Below are positions 17,870-27,416 of a DNA stretch of 35,684 nucleotides, piece by piece. The stretch lies in contig CAZKNF010000036.1 in the NCBI GenBank assembly GCA_964554105.1, forward strand, positions 1 to 35,684, read 5' to 3'. Made by a program: the position numbers and the translations under genes. Under the pieces are notes generated by a model. That model was not told where the DNA came from, ran no database searches, and worked only from the letters and a program-made list of their open reading frames with translations. Origin of the DNA: CAZKNF01 sp964554105. GTDB taxonomy: Bacteria > Bacteroidota > Rhodothermia > Rhodothermales > VXPQ01. Positions within the stretch are counted from its first letter, which is position 1, and the number at the start of each line of letters is the position of its first letter.

Positions 17870-19996
17870 TTACCCGGTCATCAACTTGTCGAGAATACGA
17901 TCTGCAGCCTCGGATATCACGGTGCCGGGTCCGAACACATCCGCTACGCCCGCATCCTTCAAAAAGGCCTCATCCCTTTTCGGTATGATTCCGCCGGCAA
18001 CGACGATCATGTCACCTCGGTCATTCCTCTTCAATTCTGCCAGTATGCGGGGGACGAGCGTTTTATGGCCGGCGGCAAGGCTTGAAATCCCAAGGATGTG
18101 AACATCGTTCTCGATCGCCTGGCGCGCGACTTCTTCGGGCGTTTGAAAAAGGGGTCCGATATCGACGTCGAAGCCGAGATCTGCGAACGACGTTGCAATT
18201 ACTTTCGCGCCGCGGTCGTGGCCGTCCTGACCCACCTTCGCCACCAGGATGCGCGGCCGGCGTCCCTCTCGATCTGCAAAGTCGTCCGTTCGGCGTCGGA
18301 TTCGCTCAAATTGTTCGTTTGACTTCATTTCTCTTGCGTAGGCACCAGTAGATGGACGACGTACAGGGGTGTATCGTCCAAAAGCTTTCTCCATAGCCAT
18401 GGAGATTTCTCCGAGCGTTGCCCTTTGACGCGCTGCGTCTACCGCAAGAGCAAGAAGATTGCCGTCGTTGGCAGCGCCCTCCGATAAGGCGTGAAGGGCC
18501 TGCCGAACAACCTCGGAATCTCGTTCTCTTCGAACCGACTCGAGACGCTCGGCTTGTGACCGGCGCACGGCCTCATTGTCCACCTCCAGCGTCTCGATCT
18601 TCACGTCCTCACCGTCGGCTCGAAATCGATTTACACCTACGATGACCTCCGTTCCGGCATCGATGCGCGCCTGCTTGCGCGTTGCCGCTTCGTCAATGCG
18701 CGATGACGGAATGCCCGCCTCAATCGCCTTCGTCATGCCCCCGGCCTCTTCGACTTCCTGAATCAAATCCCAGGCACGGTGCGCAAGCTGATGGGTCAAA
18801 GATTCGACATAGTACGACCCGCCCCATGGATCGATCGCATGTGTAACGTCGATTTCCTCCTGCAAATAAATTTGCGTCTGGCGCGCGATACGGGCGGAAA
18901 AATCCGATGGCAGCGCGAGCGCTTCGTCGAGCGCGTTCGTATGGAGAGACTGCGTATGGCCGAACACCGCAGCGAGGGCTTCGATGCACGTCCGGGTTAC
19001 GTTGTTAAATGGATCCTGACTCGTCAAGCTCCATCCGGATGTCTGACAGTGTGCCCGGAGGGCCATCGATTTCGGGTTTTTTGGATCGAATTCATTGACG
19101 AGCCTGGCCCAGAGAAGGCGGCCAGCGCGCATTTTTGCGATCTCGACGAAATGATCCATTCCGATTCCCCAGAAGAAAGAGATCCGAGGTGCGAAGTCGT
19201 CGATGTCGAGACCGGCGGCAAGGCCGGTTCGAAGGTATTCGAGACCATCGGCGAGCGTGTAGGCCAACTCCAGATCCGGTGTCGCGCCAGCCTCTTGCAT
19301 ATGATAGCCGCTTACAGAAATAGAGTTGAAGCGGGGCATGTGCCTGGCGGCGTATGCAAAGACATCCCCGACAATTCGCATCGAGGGTTCGGGCGGATAG
19401 ATAAATGTATTCCGCACCATGAACTCCTTCAGCACGTCGTTCTGAATCGTCCCCGCCAGTTCCGCGGGGCTCACACCCTGCTCGTCAGCAGCGACGATGT
19501 AGAAGGCCATCACAGGAATGACGGCGCCGTTCATAGTCATCGAGACGGAAATATCGGCCAGGGGGATACCGTCGAACAGAATTTTCATATCCTCGACGGT
19601 GTCGATCGCCACCCCGGCCTTTCCGACATCCCCGACGACCCGCTCGTGGTCGGAGTCATAACCCCGGTGCGTCGGGAGGTCGAATGCAACGGACAATCCC
19701 TTCTGTCCTGACGCGAGCGCCCGCCGATAGAAGGCGTTGGATTCTTCCGCCGTAGAGAAGCCAGCGTACTGCCGAATTGTCCATGGACGCAGGGCGTACA
19801 TCGTGCTGTACGGTCCTCGCAGAAAGGGTGGTATTCCGGCGGCGTAGTCCAGATGCTCGAATTCCTCGATGTCGCCCGAGTTGTATGCTCGTTTTATCCG
19901 AATCTCGTCCGGATCGACGCCCGCGCCTCCCTTGTCCGCGACCGCAGGTCGAAACCGCCGCGGTGTATATTCGAAATCAGGGAAGTTCGGTCTCAT
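17870..19996 (-). CDS. mutB: Methylmalonyl-CoA mutase, large (catalytic, B12-binding) subunit
   Basis: 708 residues. It interconverts (R)-methylmalonyl-CoA and succinyl-CoA using adenosylcobalamin, linking propionate and branched-chain degradation to the TCA cycle. The N-terminal TIM-barrel half has the substrate-binding block RPWTIRQYAGFSTAEESNAF and the signature region ISVSGYHMQEAGATPDLELA. The C-terminal cobalamin domain (from about 580) has the D-G-H-D-R-G motif with axial ligand H593, and a G-I-S-S-L-A-A-G-H-K stretch. Thus this subunit carries activity. The ATG at 19996 overlaps the mutA stop by one base (TAATG), indicating translational coupling, and meaB follows 8 bases on. A methylmalonyl-CoA epimerase is not present in this window. 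Confidence 0.97.
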   Translation of the reverse strand: MRPNFPDFEYTPRRFRPAVADKGGAGVDPDEIRIKRAYNSGDIEEFEHLDYAAGIPPFLRGPYSTMYALRPWTIRQYAGFSTAEESNAFYRRALASGQKGLSVAFDLPTHRGYDSDHERVVGDVGKAGVAIDTVEDMKILFDGIPLADISVSMTMNGAVIPVMAFYIVAADEQGVSPAELAGTIQNDVLKEFMVRNTFIYPPEPSMRIVGDVFAYAARHMPRFNSISVSGYHMQEAGATPDLELAYTLADGLEYLRTGLAAGLDIDDFAPRISFFWGIGMDHFVEIAKMRAGRLLWARLVNEFDPKNPKSMALRAHCQTSGWSLTSQDPFNNVTRTCIEALAAVFGHTQSLHTNALDEALALPSDFSARIARQTQIYLQEEIDVTHAIDPWGGSYYVESLTHQLAHRAWDLIQEVEEAGGMTKAIEAGIPSSRIDEAATRKQARIDAGTEVIVGVNRFRADGEDVKIETLEVDNEAVRRSQAERLESVRRERDSEVVRQALHALSEGAANDGNLLALAVDAARQRATLGEISMAMEKAFGRYTPVRRPSTGAYAREMKSNEQFERIRRRTDDFADREGRRPRILVAKVGQDGHDRGAKVIATSFADLGFDVDIGPLFQTPEEVARQAIENDVHILGISSLAAGHKTLVPRILAELKRNDRGDMIVVAGGIIPKRDEAFLKDAGVADVFGPGTVISEAADRILDKLMTG

Positions 19997-21966
19997 TATT
20001 CGTCGTCGGAGAGCTTCTGCAGGTCGCGAAATCGTTCCTGAAGGTACTCCAGCGTATCTATCAGGTTTGACGCGCCATGAATGGCAAAATCGTACGACTG
20101 GTCTTCAAGTGTATGTGCCACCTCAGGTTCAGCGATAATGCCAGTCAACAAGGCAGAGATGACCTCCGGCGCATCACGCGATACTTTAGCAAGGATTTTT
20201 CCATATTCGGTGTCCGGAGCACAGAACACGACGCCATCCGGTTCGATCTCGCGGATTGCAGCGAGTGCTTGAGGAAGGGAGGCGTATCCAGCTGGCGCGA
20301 CGATTCGGAAACCGCCGCATTCAAGGAAATTACGCGCGAAGTGCGCTCTGGAACTTCGGACGACGGCATCGCCAAGCGGCACGAGTAGGAGGGTGGGAAT
20401 TCGGTCGCTTCGTTCTGTTCGCAGGCGGATGCGCTCTACAGGCTCAGCGTCCCTTGTGAAAGCGATCGGATTAGCGAGTCGCCGTTCGACTGGCACGGAA
20501 CGCATGATGCTAATAGGTTCGTCGTGCGCGAGCCGCTTTCTCAACTCCTGAAATCCGCCGGAGAAGGCTGGGCTGGTTGCCGCCGGAAAATTCTGGGGCG
20601 GCGGTGCCGCATGGAGATCGGCCTGGCGGACCTCATCGGCATCCGGATATTGAGTCGTACCGACGAGAATCCTGCGCCGCGAAGAGACGGCCTCCTGCCT
20701 CTCCGCCCGAGAACGATCTAGCTGCTTTTGAAGAAGTCCTGCGCGAAGTGATGCGATTAAGCCGCCGTTCTCCTCAACTTCTTGAAAGAGGCGCCATGAC
20801 CGTCGGGCAATTGCATCCGTCAGGACCTCCACATAGTAGCTTCCCGCTGCGGGATCGACAACCCGGGACATGCCTGCTTCCTGCTTCAGCACGTGTTGGA
20901 TATTCCGGGCCATCCGATACGAGAATTCATCGAATCGGCCCGCAAGCTCGTCGAAGAGGTTTGTCGATACCACGTCACAGCCTCCGACAATCGCCGATGT
21001 GGCCTCGGTCGATGTCCGAAGTAGGTTGGTGTGCGGATCGTACAGCGTCATATTCCGCCTGGACGACTCCCCGTGGATCGGCGGTAGGACTAGGGTTTGA
21101 TCGGGAGCATAGGCGGCAATCACCTGCGAGATGTTCGACCTCATTGCTCGCAGTTTCGCAATTTCGACGAAATAGGAGGACGCTACGGGAACGGCGACGT
21201 ATATATGTCGAATTATATCTTCCGCGCGTATTCCTCGTTCGATCAGCTCCTGGAAGAGCTCGACGGCTGACGCGAGTAAAAACGCAGACTCCTGCACAGG
21301 TGAAGCGCCACCATTATGAAACGCCTGTGCGCCCACCTGCAGGACGCGTCCACACGGAATACGCTCCGCCGCTGCTTCGACCATCTCGGCGGCCATGTCA
21401 AAACACCCATCCAACTGCCTCCCGGTGGCGACGAGATCACCGATCGGGTCGAATGCTACCGTGAGCTCCGTCTCGCGCACGACCGAGCGTTGCTCCTGAT
21501 GGTTGAGGAAGAGGGCTAGCAGAGCCGGGCTGTAACAGCCAGCATCCAGATGAACCGGAGTTCGGTCGAGTGGGAGTCCTGCGGCAAAATCTTCAAAAGC
21601 GGTTCTCGAGATCAGCGGGATACCCGCATATTTGCCATCGAAAACACGCAATGAAATCCCGAGTACGTCGACGCCACCCGCAAGCGCTGCAAGAGCGTGC
21701 TCACGAGCGATTTGAAGATCAGGCGTCGAAATGTCCTGCCTTATCTTCGCTGACCCCGGCATCTCGACGAAAGGTGCGTCGTCACTCGCGACGTGCGAAA
21801 GGTCGTCGATGTCCTCCGCACGATAGTAGGGACGGACCGTAATGTCGCCCGGCAGGTGCCATAGAAGGGTTTCGGCATCCGTCCCGAGCAAGTCGCGGCG
21901 AATTTGATCCTCCCATTCCTCCGTTGAGACGGGTGGAAAGTCAGAGAATAGACGATCACTATCCAT
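19996..21966 (-). CDS. mutA: Methylmalonyl-CoA mutase, small (non-catalytic) subunit
   Basis: About 656 residues from the preferred ATG at 21966. The frame remains open upstream to an ATG at 22053, but that would overlap the preceding gene by 95 bases and adds residues unlike the family. The start at 21966 overlaps the stop of the RNA methyltransferase gene by 8 bases (ATGGATAG). The barrel half shows the mutase fold (STEEWEDQIRRDLLGTD, VGAQAFHNGGASPVQESAF, RVVDPAAGSYYVEVLTD). In the C-terminal B12-like domain the D-x-H-x-x-G motif is absent: the equivalent stretch reads L-G-D-A-V-V-R-S-S-R. It therefore should not bind cobalamin, as expected for the small subunit of the heterodimer. It probably stabilises mutB, the next gene. 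Confidence 0.95.
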   Translation of the reverse strand: MDSDRLFSDFPPVSTEEWEDQIRRDLLGTDAETLLWHLPGDITVRPYYRAEDIDDLSHVASDDAPFVEMPGSAKIRQDISTPDLQIAREHALAALAGGVDVLGISLRVFDGKYAGIPLISRTAFEDFAAGLPLDRTPVHLDAGCYSPALLALFLNHQEQRSVVRETELTVAFDPIGDLVATGRQLDGCFDMAAEMVEAAAERIPCGRVLQVGAQAFHNGGASPVQESAFLLASAVELFQELIERGIRAEDIIRHIYVAVPVASSYFVEIAKLRAMRSNISQVIAAYAPDQTLVLPPIHGESSRRNMTLYDPHTNLLRTSTEATSAIVGGCDVVSTNLFDELAGRFDEFSYRMARNIQHVLKQEAGMSRVVDPAAGSYYVEVLTDAIARRSWRLFQEVEENGGLIASLRAGLLQKQLDRSRAERQEAVSSRRRILVGTTQYPDADEVRQADLHAAPPPQNFPAATSPAFSGGFQELRKRLAHDEPISIMRSVPVERRLANPIAFTRDAEPVERIRLRTERSDRIPTLLLVPLGDAVVRSSRAHFARNFLECGGFRIVAPAGYASLPQALAAIREIEPDGVVFCAPDTEYGKILAKVSRDAPEVISALLTGIIAEPEVAHTLEDQSYDFAIHGASNLIDTLEYLQERFRDLQKLSDDE

Positions 21967-22558
21967 TTCGCTGGGCTGCAGCTTCCGCATATACGACCCT
22001 GGCAGGCAGCGGTGCGAGACCTTCAAGGTCGCGGTAGCGCCGTACCAGGTCAAAGATTGCGACCCCGTAGGCTACGGCCACGTTTAGTGACTGCTTGGCA
22101 CCGAACTGGGGGATCTCGATGGCGAGATCCGCCATCTGAATCAGCTCGTCGGACACCCCGTGGAGTTCATTGCCCAGTATCAAAGCAAGTGGAAAATGCC
22201 GTACCTCGACCTCGGACGGCCGAGTCGGCTCGTCGGTTATTTCCAGTACGCCTATCGTATACCCCTTGGAGCGGAGATCCCTGATAACTTTGGCAGGATC
22301 GCGTTCGTAGGTCCATGAGACGGTGTCCTGTGCGCCGAGGGCCGTCTTGTGAACGCCGGGGTTATCCGGCGTCCCTGAAATCCCGGTCAGGTAGATATGC
22401 TCGACGAGAGCTGCGTCCGATGATCTAAAAATGGATCCAACATTATAGATCGACCGAACATTCTCGACGACAGCTGAGATGGGATGCTTCGGTAACGACT
22501 CCACGCCGGATGGATCAGGACGAGGTATTTCTTCGTGCTTCAACTTTCTCATGGTCAC
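21959..22558 (-). CDS. TrmH-family (SpoU) RNA 2'-O-methyltransferase
   Basis: 199 residues. The protein has the three SPOUT motifs: motif 1 with N-V-R-S-I-Y-N-V-G-S-I-F-R-S-S-D, motif 2 with A-L-I-L-G-N-E-L-H-G-V-S, and motif 3 with I-E-I-P-Q-F-G-A-K-Q-S-L-N-V-A-V-A. Together these form the knotted S-adenosylmethionine site; the N in motif 1 and S-L-N in motif 3 are the usual catalytic and binding residues. It lacks the substrate-binding domain of RlmB, so the target (tRNA or rRNA) is unknown. Its stop overlaps the likely mutA start by 8 bases, so it heads the methylmalonyl-CoA mutase operon although the functions appear unrelated. It diverges from the LEA-like lipoprotein gene. Confidence 0.93.
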   Translation of the reverse strand: MTMRKLKHEEIPRPDPSGVESLPKHPISAVVENVRSIYNVGSIFRSSDAALVEHIYLTGISGTPDNPGVHKTALGAQDTVSWTYERDPAKVIRDLRSKGYTIGVLEITDEPTRPSEVEVRHFPLALILGNELHGVSDELIQMADLAIEIPQFGAKQSLNVAVAYGVAIFDLVRRYRDLEGLAPLPARVVYAEAAAQRNG

Positions 22559-22637
22559 AGTCGAACGGTGTCACGAATTCAAATGGTATGGATAAATCCG
22601 TAGAATGAAACGACCTGGAGCGACGTTTAGCTTTCGC

Positions 22638-23264
22638 ATGAAAAGGCCATACCGCACGGTCATCAATGTAGTATTGATCCTCGCCACGACAATGGCACTT
22701 CAGAGTTGCCAGTCGCTGCGGGAAATCGCAGCGTTGCGACAAGTCGACTTTGCCATCGACAACGTGTCGGACGCTCGGCTTGCGGGCGTACAAATCGAAC
22801 GGATTCGTTCGTACGAAGATCTCTCCTCGTCAGATATCTTCCAGATTGGACGGGCGATCACGAATCAGGAACTGCCGTTCCAGTTTCGACTGAACGTTGA
22901 GGCGCTCAACCCTGAAGAAAATCCGGTACAGGCGCGTCTTGTGCGGATGGCCTGGACGGTTTTCCTGGAGGACCGAGAGACTGTAAGTGGCGTTCTAGAC
23001 GAAGAAGTGGTGCTTCCTCCGGGACAGACAACCACTATTCCGGTCGCAATAAACCTTGATCTTGTCGAGTTTTTCGATCGAAACGCTCGCGATCTCGTCG
23101 AACTGGCAATGTCCGTCTCCGGACAGGGTGGAGAGCCGACGAACGTCTCTCTGAGGGCAACTCCGACCATCGATACGCCGCTCGGCCCCATGGAGTATCC
23201 TCGGCCTATCACGATCATCAGCAGGGATCTCGGAGCGGAGCCGCCCCCTCCTGATGATGAGTAG
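22638..23264 (+). CDS. LEA/WHy-like lipoprotein
   Basis: 208 residues from the ATG at 22638, or 219 from an in-frame ATG at 22605. I prefer 22638 because it gives a compact lipoprotein signal (basic M-K-R-P, a hydrophobic run, then A-L-Q-S-C as lipobox). After the cysteine comes a beta-rich segment, with the pattern V-D-F-A-I-D-N-V-S-D-A-R-L-A-G-V-Q and F-R-L-N-V-E-A-L-N-P-E-E-N-P-V-Q-A-R-L that resembles the LEA type 2 (WHy) fold found in stress- and desiccation-related proteins and in Bacteroidota lipoproteins. The tail is proline/aspartate-rich. The protein is probably anchored in the periplasm or outer membrane; its role is unknown. cmk follows about 120 bases downstream. Confidence 0.8.
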   Translation: MKRPYRTVINVVLILATTMALQSCQSLREIAALRQVDFAIDNVSDARLAGVQIERIRSYEDLSSSDIFQIGRAITNQELPFQFRLNVEALNPEENPVQARLVRMAWTVFLEDRETVSGVLDEEVVLPPGQTTTIPVAINLDLVEFFDRNARDLVELAMSVSGQGGEPTNVSLRATPTIDTPLGPMEYPRPITIISRDLGAEPPPPDDE

Positions 23265-23387
23265 AGCTGATGACGTGTAGAGCGCCGGTGCTTTTCATTA
23301 ATACTCCATTTGGAGCGGCATTGCGCATCCCGGGTAAAATCGCTACGTTTTGCGGCTATACTTTATGCACAGTGGCGGCAACGAACA

Positions 23388-24053
23388 GTGATAATTGCGA
23401 TCGATGGCCCGGCGGGATCCGGCAAGAGCACGACGGCACGAGCCGTGGCTCGCCGGCTCGACTACCTCTACATTGATACGGGCGCCATGTACCGAGCGGT
23501 CGCGCTGGAATTCGTCCGCCGAGATGAGGATCTCGTTCAGGAAACGGTCGAGCGTCTGCTTCCAGCTATTCGCATCAATTTTCGAGGAACGGAGGACAAC
23601 CTTCGCGTCCTTCTGAACGACGAAGACGTGACGGAGGCAATACGGCGTCCTGACGTGACGGAAGCCTCGAGTAAGATCGCAGCGCTGCCTCCCGTTCGAG
23701 AAAAGCTGGTGGCGGAGCAGCGGCGTATCGCACGTGAGCATGCGAGGCAAGGTGTGGTGCTCGAGGGGCGTGACATCGGAACCGTCGTATTTCCGAATGC
23801 CGACGTTAAGATATTCTTGACCGCCACCGAGGAGGCCCGCGCCCGACGCCGGTTCGACGAGCTCGAGCGCAACGCACAAAAGGTCACGTTCGAGGACGTG
23901 CTTCGAGACATCCGCCTACGTGACGAGCGAGACGCATCACGTGCGGTTGCGCCCTTGCGAAAGGCAGATGATGCAATCGAAGTGGACACGTCGAAGTTAG
24001 GCGTCGACGAGCAGGTGAATATCGTAATTCAAGCCGCGAAGGAACGCGGATAG
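23388..24053 (+). CDS. cmk: Cytidylate kinase
   Basis: 221 residues from GTG at 23388. It phosphorylates CMP/dCMP with ATP in pyrimidine nucleotide metabolism. The P-loop begins directly at the N-terminus (V-I-I-A-I-D-G-P-A-G-S-G-K-S-T), followed by I-D-T-G-A-M-Y-R-A-V-A, the CMP-binding insert, G-R-D-I-G-T-V-V-F-P-N-A and the lid segment R-D-I-R-L-R-D-E-R-D-A-S-R. An open frame extends to an ATG at 23310, but the extra 26 residues do not look like the family, so the GTG is chosen by homology. A TATACT element at 23357-23362 could be part of a promoter, though I see no matching -35 box. The gene precedes rpsA, the conserved cmk-rpsA order of many bacteria. Confidence 0.95.
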   Translation: MIIAIDGPAGSGKSTTARAVARRLDYLYIDTGAMYRAVALEFVRRDEDLVQETVERLLPAIRINFRGTEDNLRVLLNDEDVTEAIRRPDVTEASSKIAALPPVREKLVAEQRRIAREHARQGVVLEGRDIGTVVFPNADVKIFLTATEEARARRRFDELERNAQKVTFEDVLRDIRLRDERDASRAVAPLRKADDAIEVDTSKLGVDEQVNIVIQAAKERG

Positions 24054-24083
24054 ACCTCCGCCGTATAGCACAGTTCGTCAAAA

Positions 24084-24131
24084 AACAACCTCTTGGACGC
24101 ATTTTTGCGTCACCCTTTACTGGAGGTTGTT
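24084..24131 (+). promoter_or_regulatory. Nested hairpin in the cmk-rpsA leader
   Basis: AACAACCTC (24084-24092) is perfectly complementary to GAGGTTGTT (24123-24131). Inside lies a second perfect stem, GACGCA with TGCGTC (24096-24101 with 24106-24111) around a TTTT loop. The element starts 31 bases after the cmk stop and ends 141 bases before the rpsA ATG. It has no 3' T-tract, so it is a poor terminator candidate. It could be an S1 autoregulation site or an RNA-processing site between the two genes. Confidence 0.5.
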
Positions 24132-24272
24132 CATCTATCCCAACCACTAGAAGAAGCGTTTGTTGGATGTCGAAAGGGTCGTTCGGCGGACACTTTGTTA
24201 AACCAGAGGGCTGCGCGGTCCTGTCCTTATCCAGCCGATTAAAGTGCGGTGGCAGCGCGTCCGGAGAACTAT

Positions 24273-27200
24273 ATGGCTGAAGACCAGCAGAAAGCACAGC
24301 AGAACGAAGCAGTCGAGGAAGAAGACGATAAGGTAACTGAGGCCGCGAATTCGGCCGACACGGAAGAAACCGATGCAAANNNNNNNNNNNNNNNNNNNNN
24401 NNNNNNNNNNNNNNNNNNNNNNNNNNNNNNNNNNNNNNNNNNNNNNNNNNNNNNNNNNNNNNNNNNNNNNNNNNNNNNNAAGAAACCGATGCAAATTCAG
24501 TTGCCTCGGAAAATGGCGCTGAGGCGAAAGATGTCGACGAAGCGGTTGAAGCGGACTCCGATGATGGCGGCGAATACGCCCAAGCGGCGACCGACCTCGC
24601 TCCGGAGGATGTGAACGCTGAAGAACCGACCGCCGAGTCGGCGGACGACGACGAGGATGGCTCCGGAGGGCGCCTTCTGGAAGAGGCTGTCTCCGCCGCT
24701 ACGTCTGACGTAGAGATTCCCGTGGCCGAAGAAGCAGGCATCGTCATAGCGGAAGACGAACCCGTCGCATCTCTATCAAGTGTCGATAATCTCGAACCTA
24801 CGGGCCGCGTAGGCTATACCGGCGAAATCGTCGGACGCGTCGTGAAGCTGGAAGATCTCGAGGAAGACGGCGAGGATGAGCGCGCCGTGACCGAGAGCTA
24901 TCAGCAGCTCATGCAGCTGGTCGATCAGTCAATTACGCAGGTAACCGAACAAGAAATCGTTCATGGACGCGTAGTCAGCGTCGGTGAAAAGGATGTAGTT
25001 ATCGATATCGGGTTCAAGAGCGACGGGGTCGTGTCGCTCAACGAGTTTTCTCGCGAGTTAAACGCCGGTGACGAAGTTGAAGTGTTCGTCGATCGGCTCG
25101 AAGATTATCACGGCCAGCTCGTTCTTTCGAAAACGAAGGCTGATCAGGTTCGCCGCTGGCAGCGGGTCGAGGAAGCCTATGAGAACGAACAGGTTCTTGA
25201 CGGCACGATCGTACGCCGGATTAAGGGCGGAATGATCGTCGAGCTCTTCGACTCGATGGAAGCCTTCCTTCCCGGCTCGCAAATCGACGTACGGCCGGTT
25301 CGGGATTTCGATGCGTATCTGGACACCAAGATGGAGTTCAAGATCGTCAAGTTGAATCCGGCGAACGAAAACATTGTCGTCTCTCACAAGGCACTCATCG
25401 AGAAGGAGCTCGAAGCGCAGCGCACGAGCATTCTCTCGACGATGGAATCAGGTCAGATCCTCGAGGGAATCGTGAAGAACATCACCGATTTCGGTGTGTT
25501 CATCGATCTAGGCGGTGTCGACGGTCTCCTCCACATCACCGATCTTTCATGGGGCCGAGTGTCCCATCCTTCCGAACTCGTCGATCTCGACGAGAAGCTC
25601 AATGTAGTCGTGCTAGATTACGACAAAGAGCGCCAGCGTATTTCCCTCGGCCTCAAGCAGCTTCAGCCGCATCCGTGGGAAGACATCAACGAGAAGTTTA
25701 CCGAAGGCGAGACGGTCGAAGGAAAAGTCGTGTCGATCACCGATTACGGCGCCTTCGTCGAGCTCGAGAAGGGAATCGAGGGCCTCGTCCACATTTCCGA
25801 GATGAGCTGGACGGAGCATATTCGCCATCCAAGTCAGATGGTGTCGCTCGGGCAGCTCGTCAACGTCAAGATCCTAAACATCGACAAAGAGGGAAAGAAA
25901 ATTTCCCTCGGCATGAAGCAGCTCGAACCGGATCCGTGGACGGGAATCTCGGAACGCTACCCGCCGGGTACCGTGCTTCGTGGTAAAGTCCGCAACATCA
26001 CCAACTTCGGCGTGTTTGTCGAAATTGAGCCGGGAATCGACGGACTCGTTCACATTTCCGACCTGTCGTGGACGAAGAAGATTCGCCATCCCAGTGAGAT
26101 GATCAAGAAGGGTCAAGATCTGGATGTCGTGATTCTAAACGTAGACGAAGAGGCGCGCCGGATTTCACTCGGTCACAAGCAGGTCGAGACGAATCCATGG
26201 AACCAGTTTGCGCAGGTCTATGGCGAGGGCACAGATACCACCGCCAGGGTCGTACGCTCGAACGAGGGTGGGCTCGTCGTCGAGCTTCCGATGGAAGTGG
26301 AGGCGTTCGTTCCGGCCAGCGAGCTGAAGAATGGGCCTCAGGACTTTCAGGAGTTCTACGAAGAGAATCAGGAGCTGGAGCTTCGCGTCATCAAATTCGA
26401 TCCGAATCAGAAGGAGATCGTGCTCAGTGAGGCAGCGAAGGATCGAGCCGAAGAGCGCGCCGATCGTAGCTCTCAGGAACGCGAACGCCGTGAAGAACGG
26501 AAGCGCGAACGCCGCGACGTCGGAGAATTCAAGAAGGGCGCCGAGGCATCCGGGCCCACGACTCTGGGTGAACTTAGCGGTCTTGCAGACTTGAAGGCGC
26601 AGATCGAGGAAGCTGAATCAGCGGCAGGGGATGTGGTGAAGATTGAGCCGGGCACCGTGTCGACGGAACCGGAGGCAAGCGAAGCCCCCGAAAAAGCTGA
26701 TCCGGCTGCAAAAGAGTCTATTCCTGAAGCCGAGGATGATCCGGCCACCGTTGTCGATGAAGGGCAAACTCCGGAGGAACAGGCCGAGGAGGAGATGGAA
26801 GAGAGCGACGAGACCGTCGTGACCACCGCTGCCGGTTCCGGGGAGATGGAGGGAACGCCGGGTGCGACAGCCCGTGGTCCAGCCGGTAAACGGAAGGAGC
26901 AGGCGGGAGATAAACGTGTAGACGAGAGCAAAGGCGCCGCGACCGAACCACCGGCTTCCCGATCCCAACGCCAGGAAGATGCAGGTGACGTGCTTCCCGC
27001 GGAGAAATCGAAAGCCTCTACGAAGAGCGCGGGAGAGATAGATAAGGAAGGCGCGGCCGAAGCCGCCGAAGCGGCCACGCAGGATAAGACGCCGACGAAG
27101 GATGTGGGAGATAAGCCAATCACATCCGTCGAGGGCGAACCTTCTGTGGCCGAGATCGAGTCTCGTACCACGACCGAGGGCGGTGAGAAAGCCGTCACCA

Positions 27201-27391
27201 AGGAAAAGGTGATCCAGAAGGCCGAAGAAAAGGCCGAAGCGACGGAGACGGATGAAACGGATGCTGAGGCATCGGGTGCAGAAGAGGAGCAATCTTCCAC
27301 CGCCGAAGACACCGCAGAGTCTGATTCCGGCGAGAAGGGCGAATCTGACGTCGAGGAAGCCAAAGCCGAAGAGGACGAGGAACAGAAGTAG
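24273..27391 (+). CDS. rpsA: 30S ribosomal protein S1 with long acidic N- and C-terminal extensions
   Basis: S1 is the mRNA-unwinding ribosomal protein needed for initiation on structured or SD-poor messages. Six S1 RNA-binding domains run from about 24950 to 26440, with repeated F-G-V-F-V-x-I and G-L-x-H-I-S/T-D/E-L/M-S-W motifs. The likely start is the ATG at 24273 (MAEDQQKAQQNEAVEEEDD). The 100-N run interrupts the frame, and an automatic caller would restart at GTG 24611. When the identical 16 bases on both sides of the N-run are merged, one frame of 1001 codons (1000 residues) results and the GTG is internal residue 75. The first roughly 185 residues and the last roughly 315 are low-complexity and rich in E, D, A, T and S. 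E. coli S1 is 557 residues. A strong terminator follows. Confidence 0.94.
24380..24479. other. Probable false assembly gap (100 N) inside rpsA
   Basis: The 16 bases before the N-run (24364-24379, AAGAAACCGATGCAAA) are identical to the 16 bases after it (24480-24495). Joining the two contigs through that overlap removes 116 bases and brings the upstream and downstream frames, which differ as written, into a single S1 frame. The run is therefore best read as two overlapping contig ends with nothing missing. Confidence 0.85.
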
Positions 27392-27416
27392 TTCCTCTCC
27401 GAGAATAGCTTAGTCT

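Noticed and set aside
18779..19711. Plus-strand open frame of 310 codons opposite mutB
   Set aside because: It lies wholly within a clearly identified gene on the other strand and has no recognisable motif.
20577..21464. Plus-strand open frame of 295 codons opposite mutA
   Set aside because: It is arginine/proline-rich and typical of the antisense of a GC-rich gene.
22605..22637. Start of the LEA-like lipoprotein at 22605
   Set aside because: It would put 11 extra residues before an otherwise ideal lipoprotein signal peptide. Possible but less likely than 22638.
26473..27363. Long minus-strand open frames opposite the S1 tail
   Set aside because: They are serine/alanine-rich mirror images of the E/D/A-rich S1 tail with no domain features.
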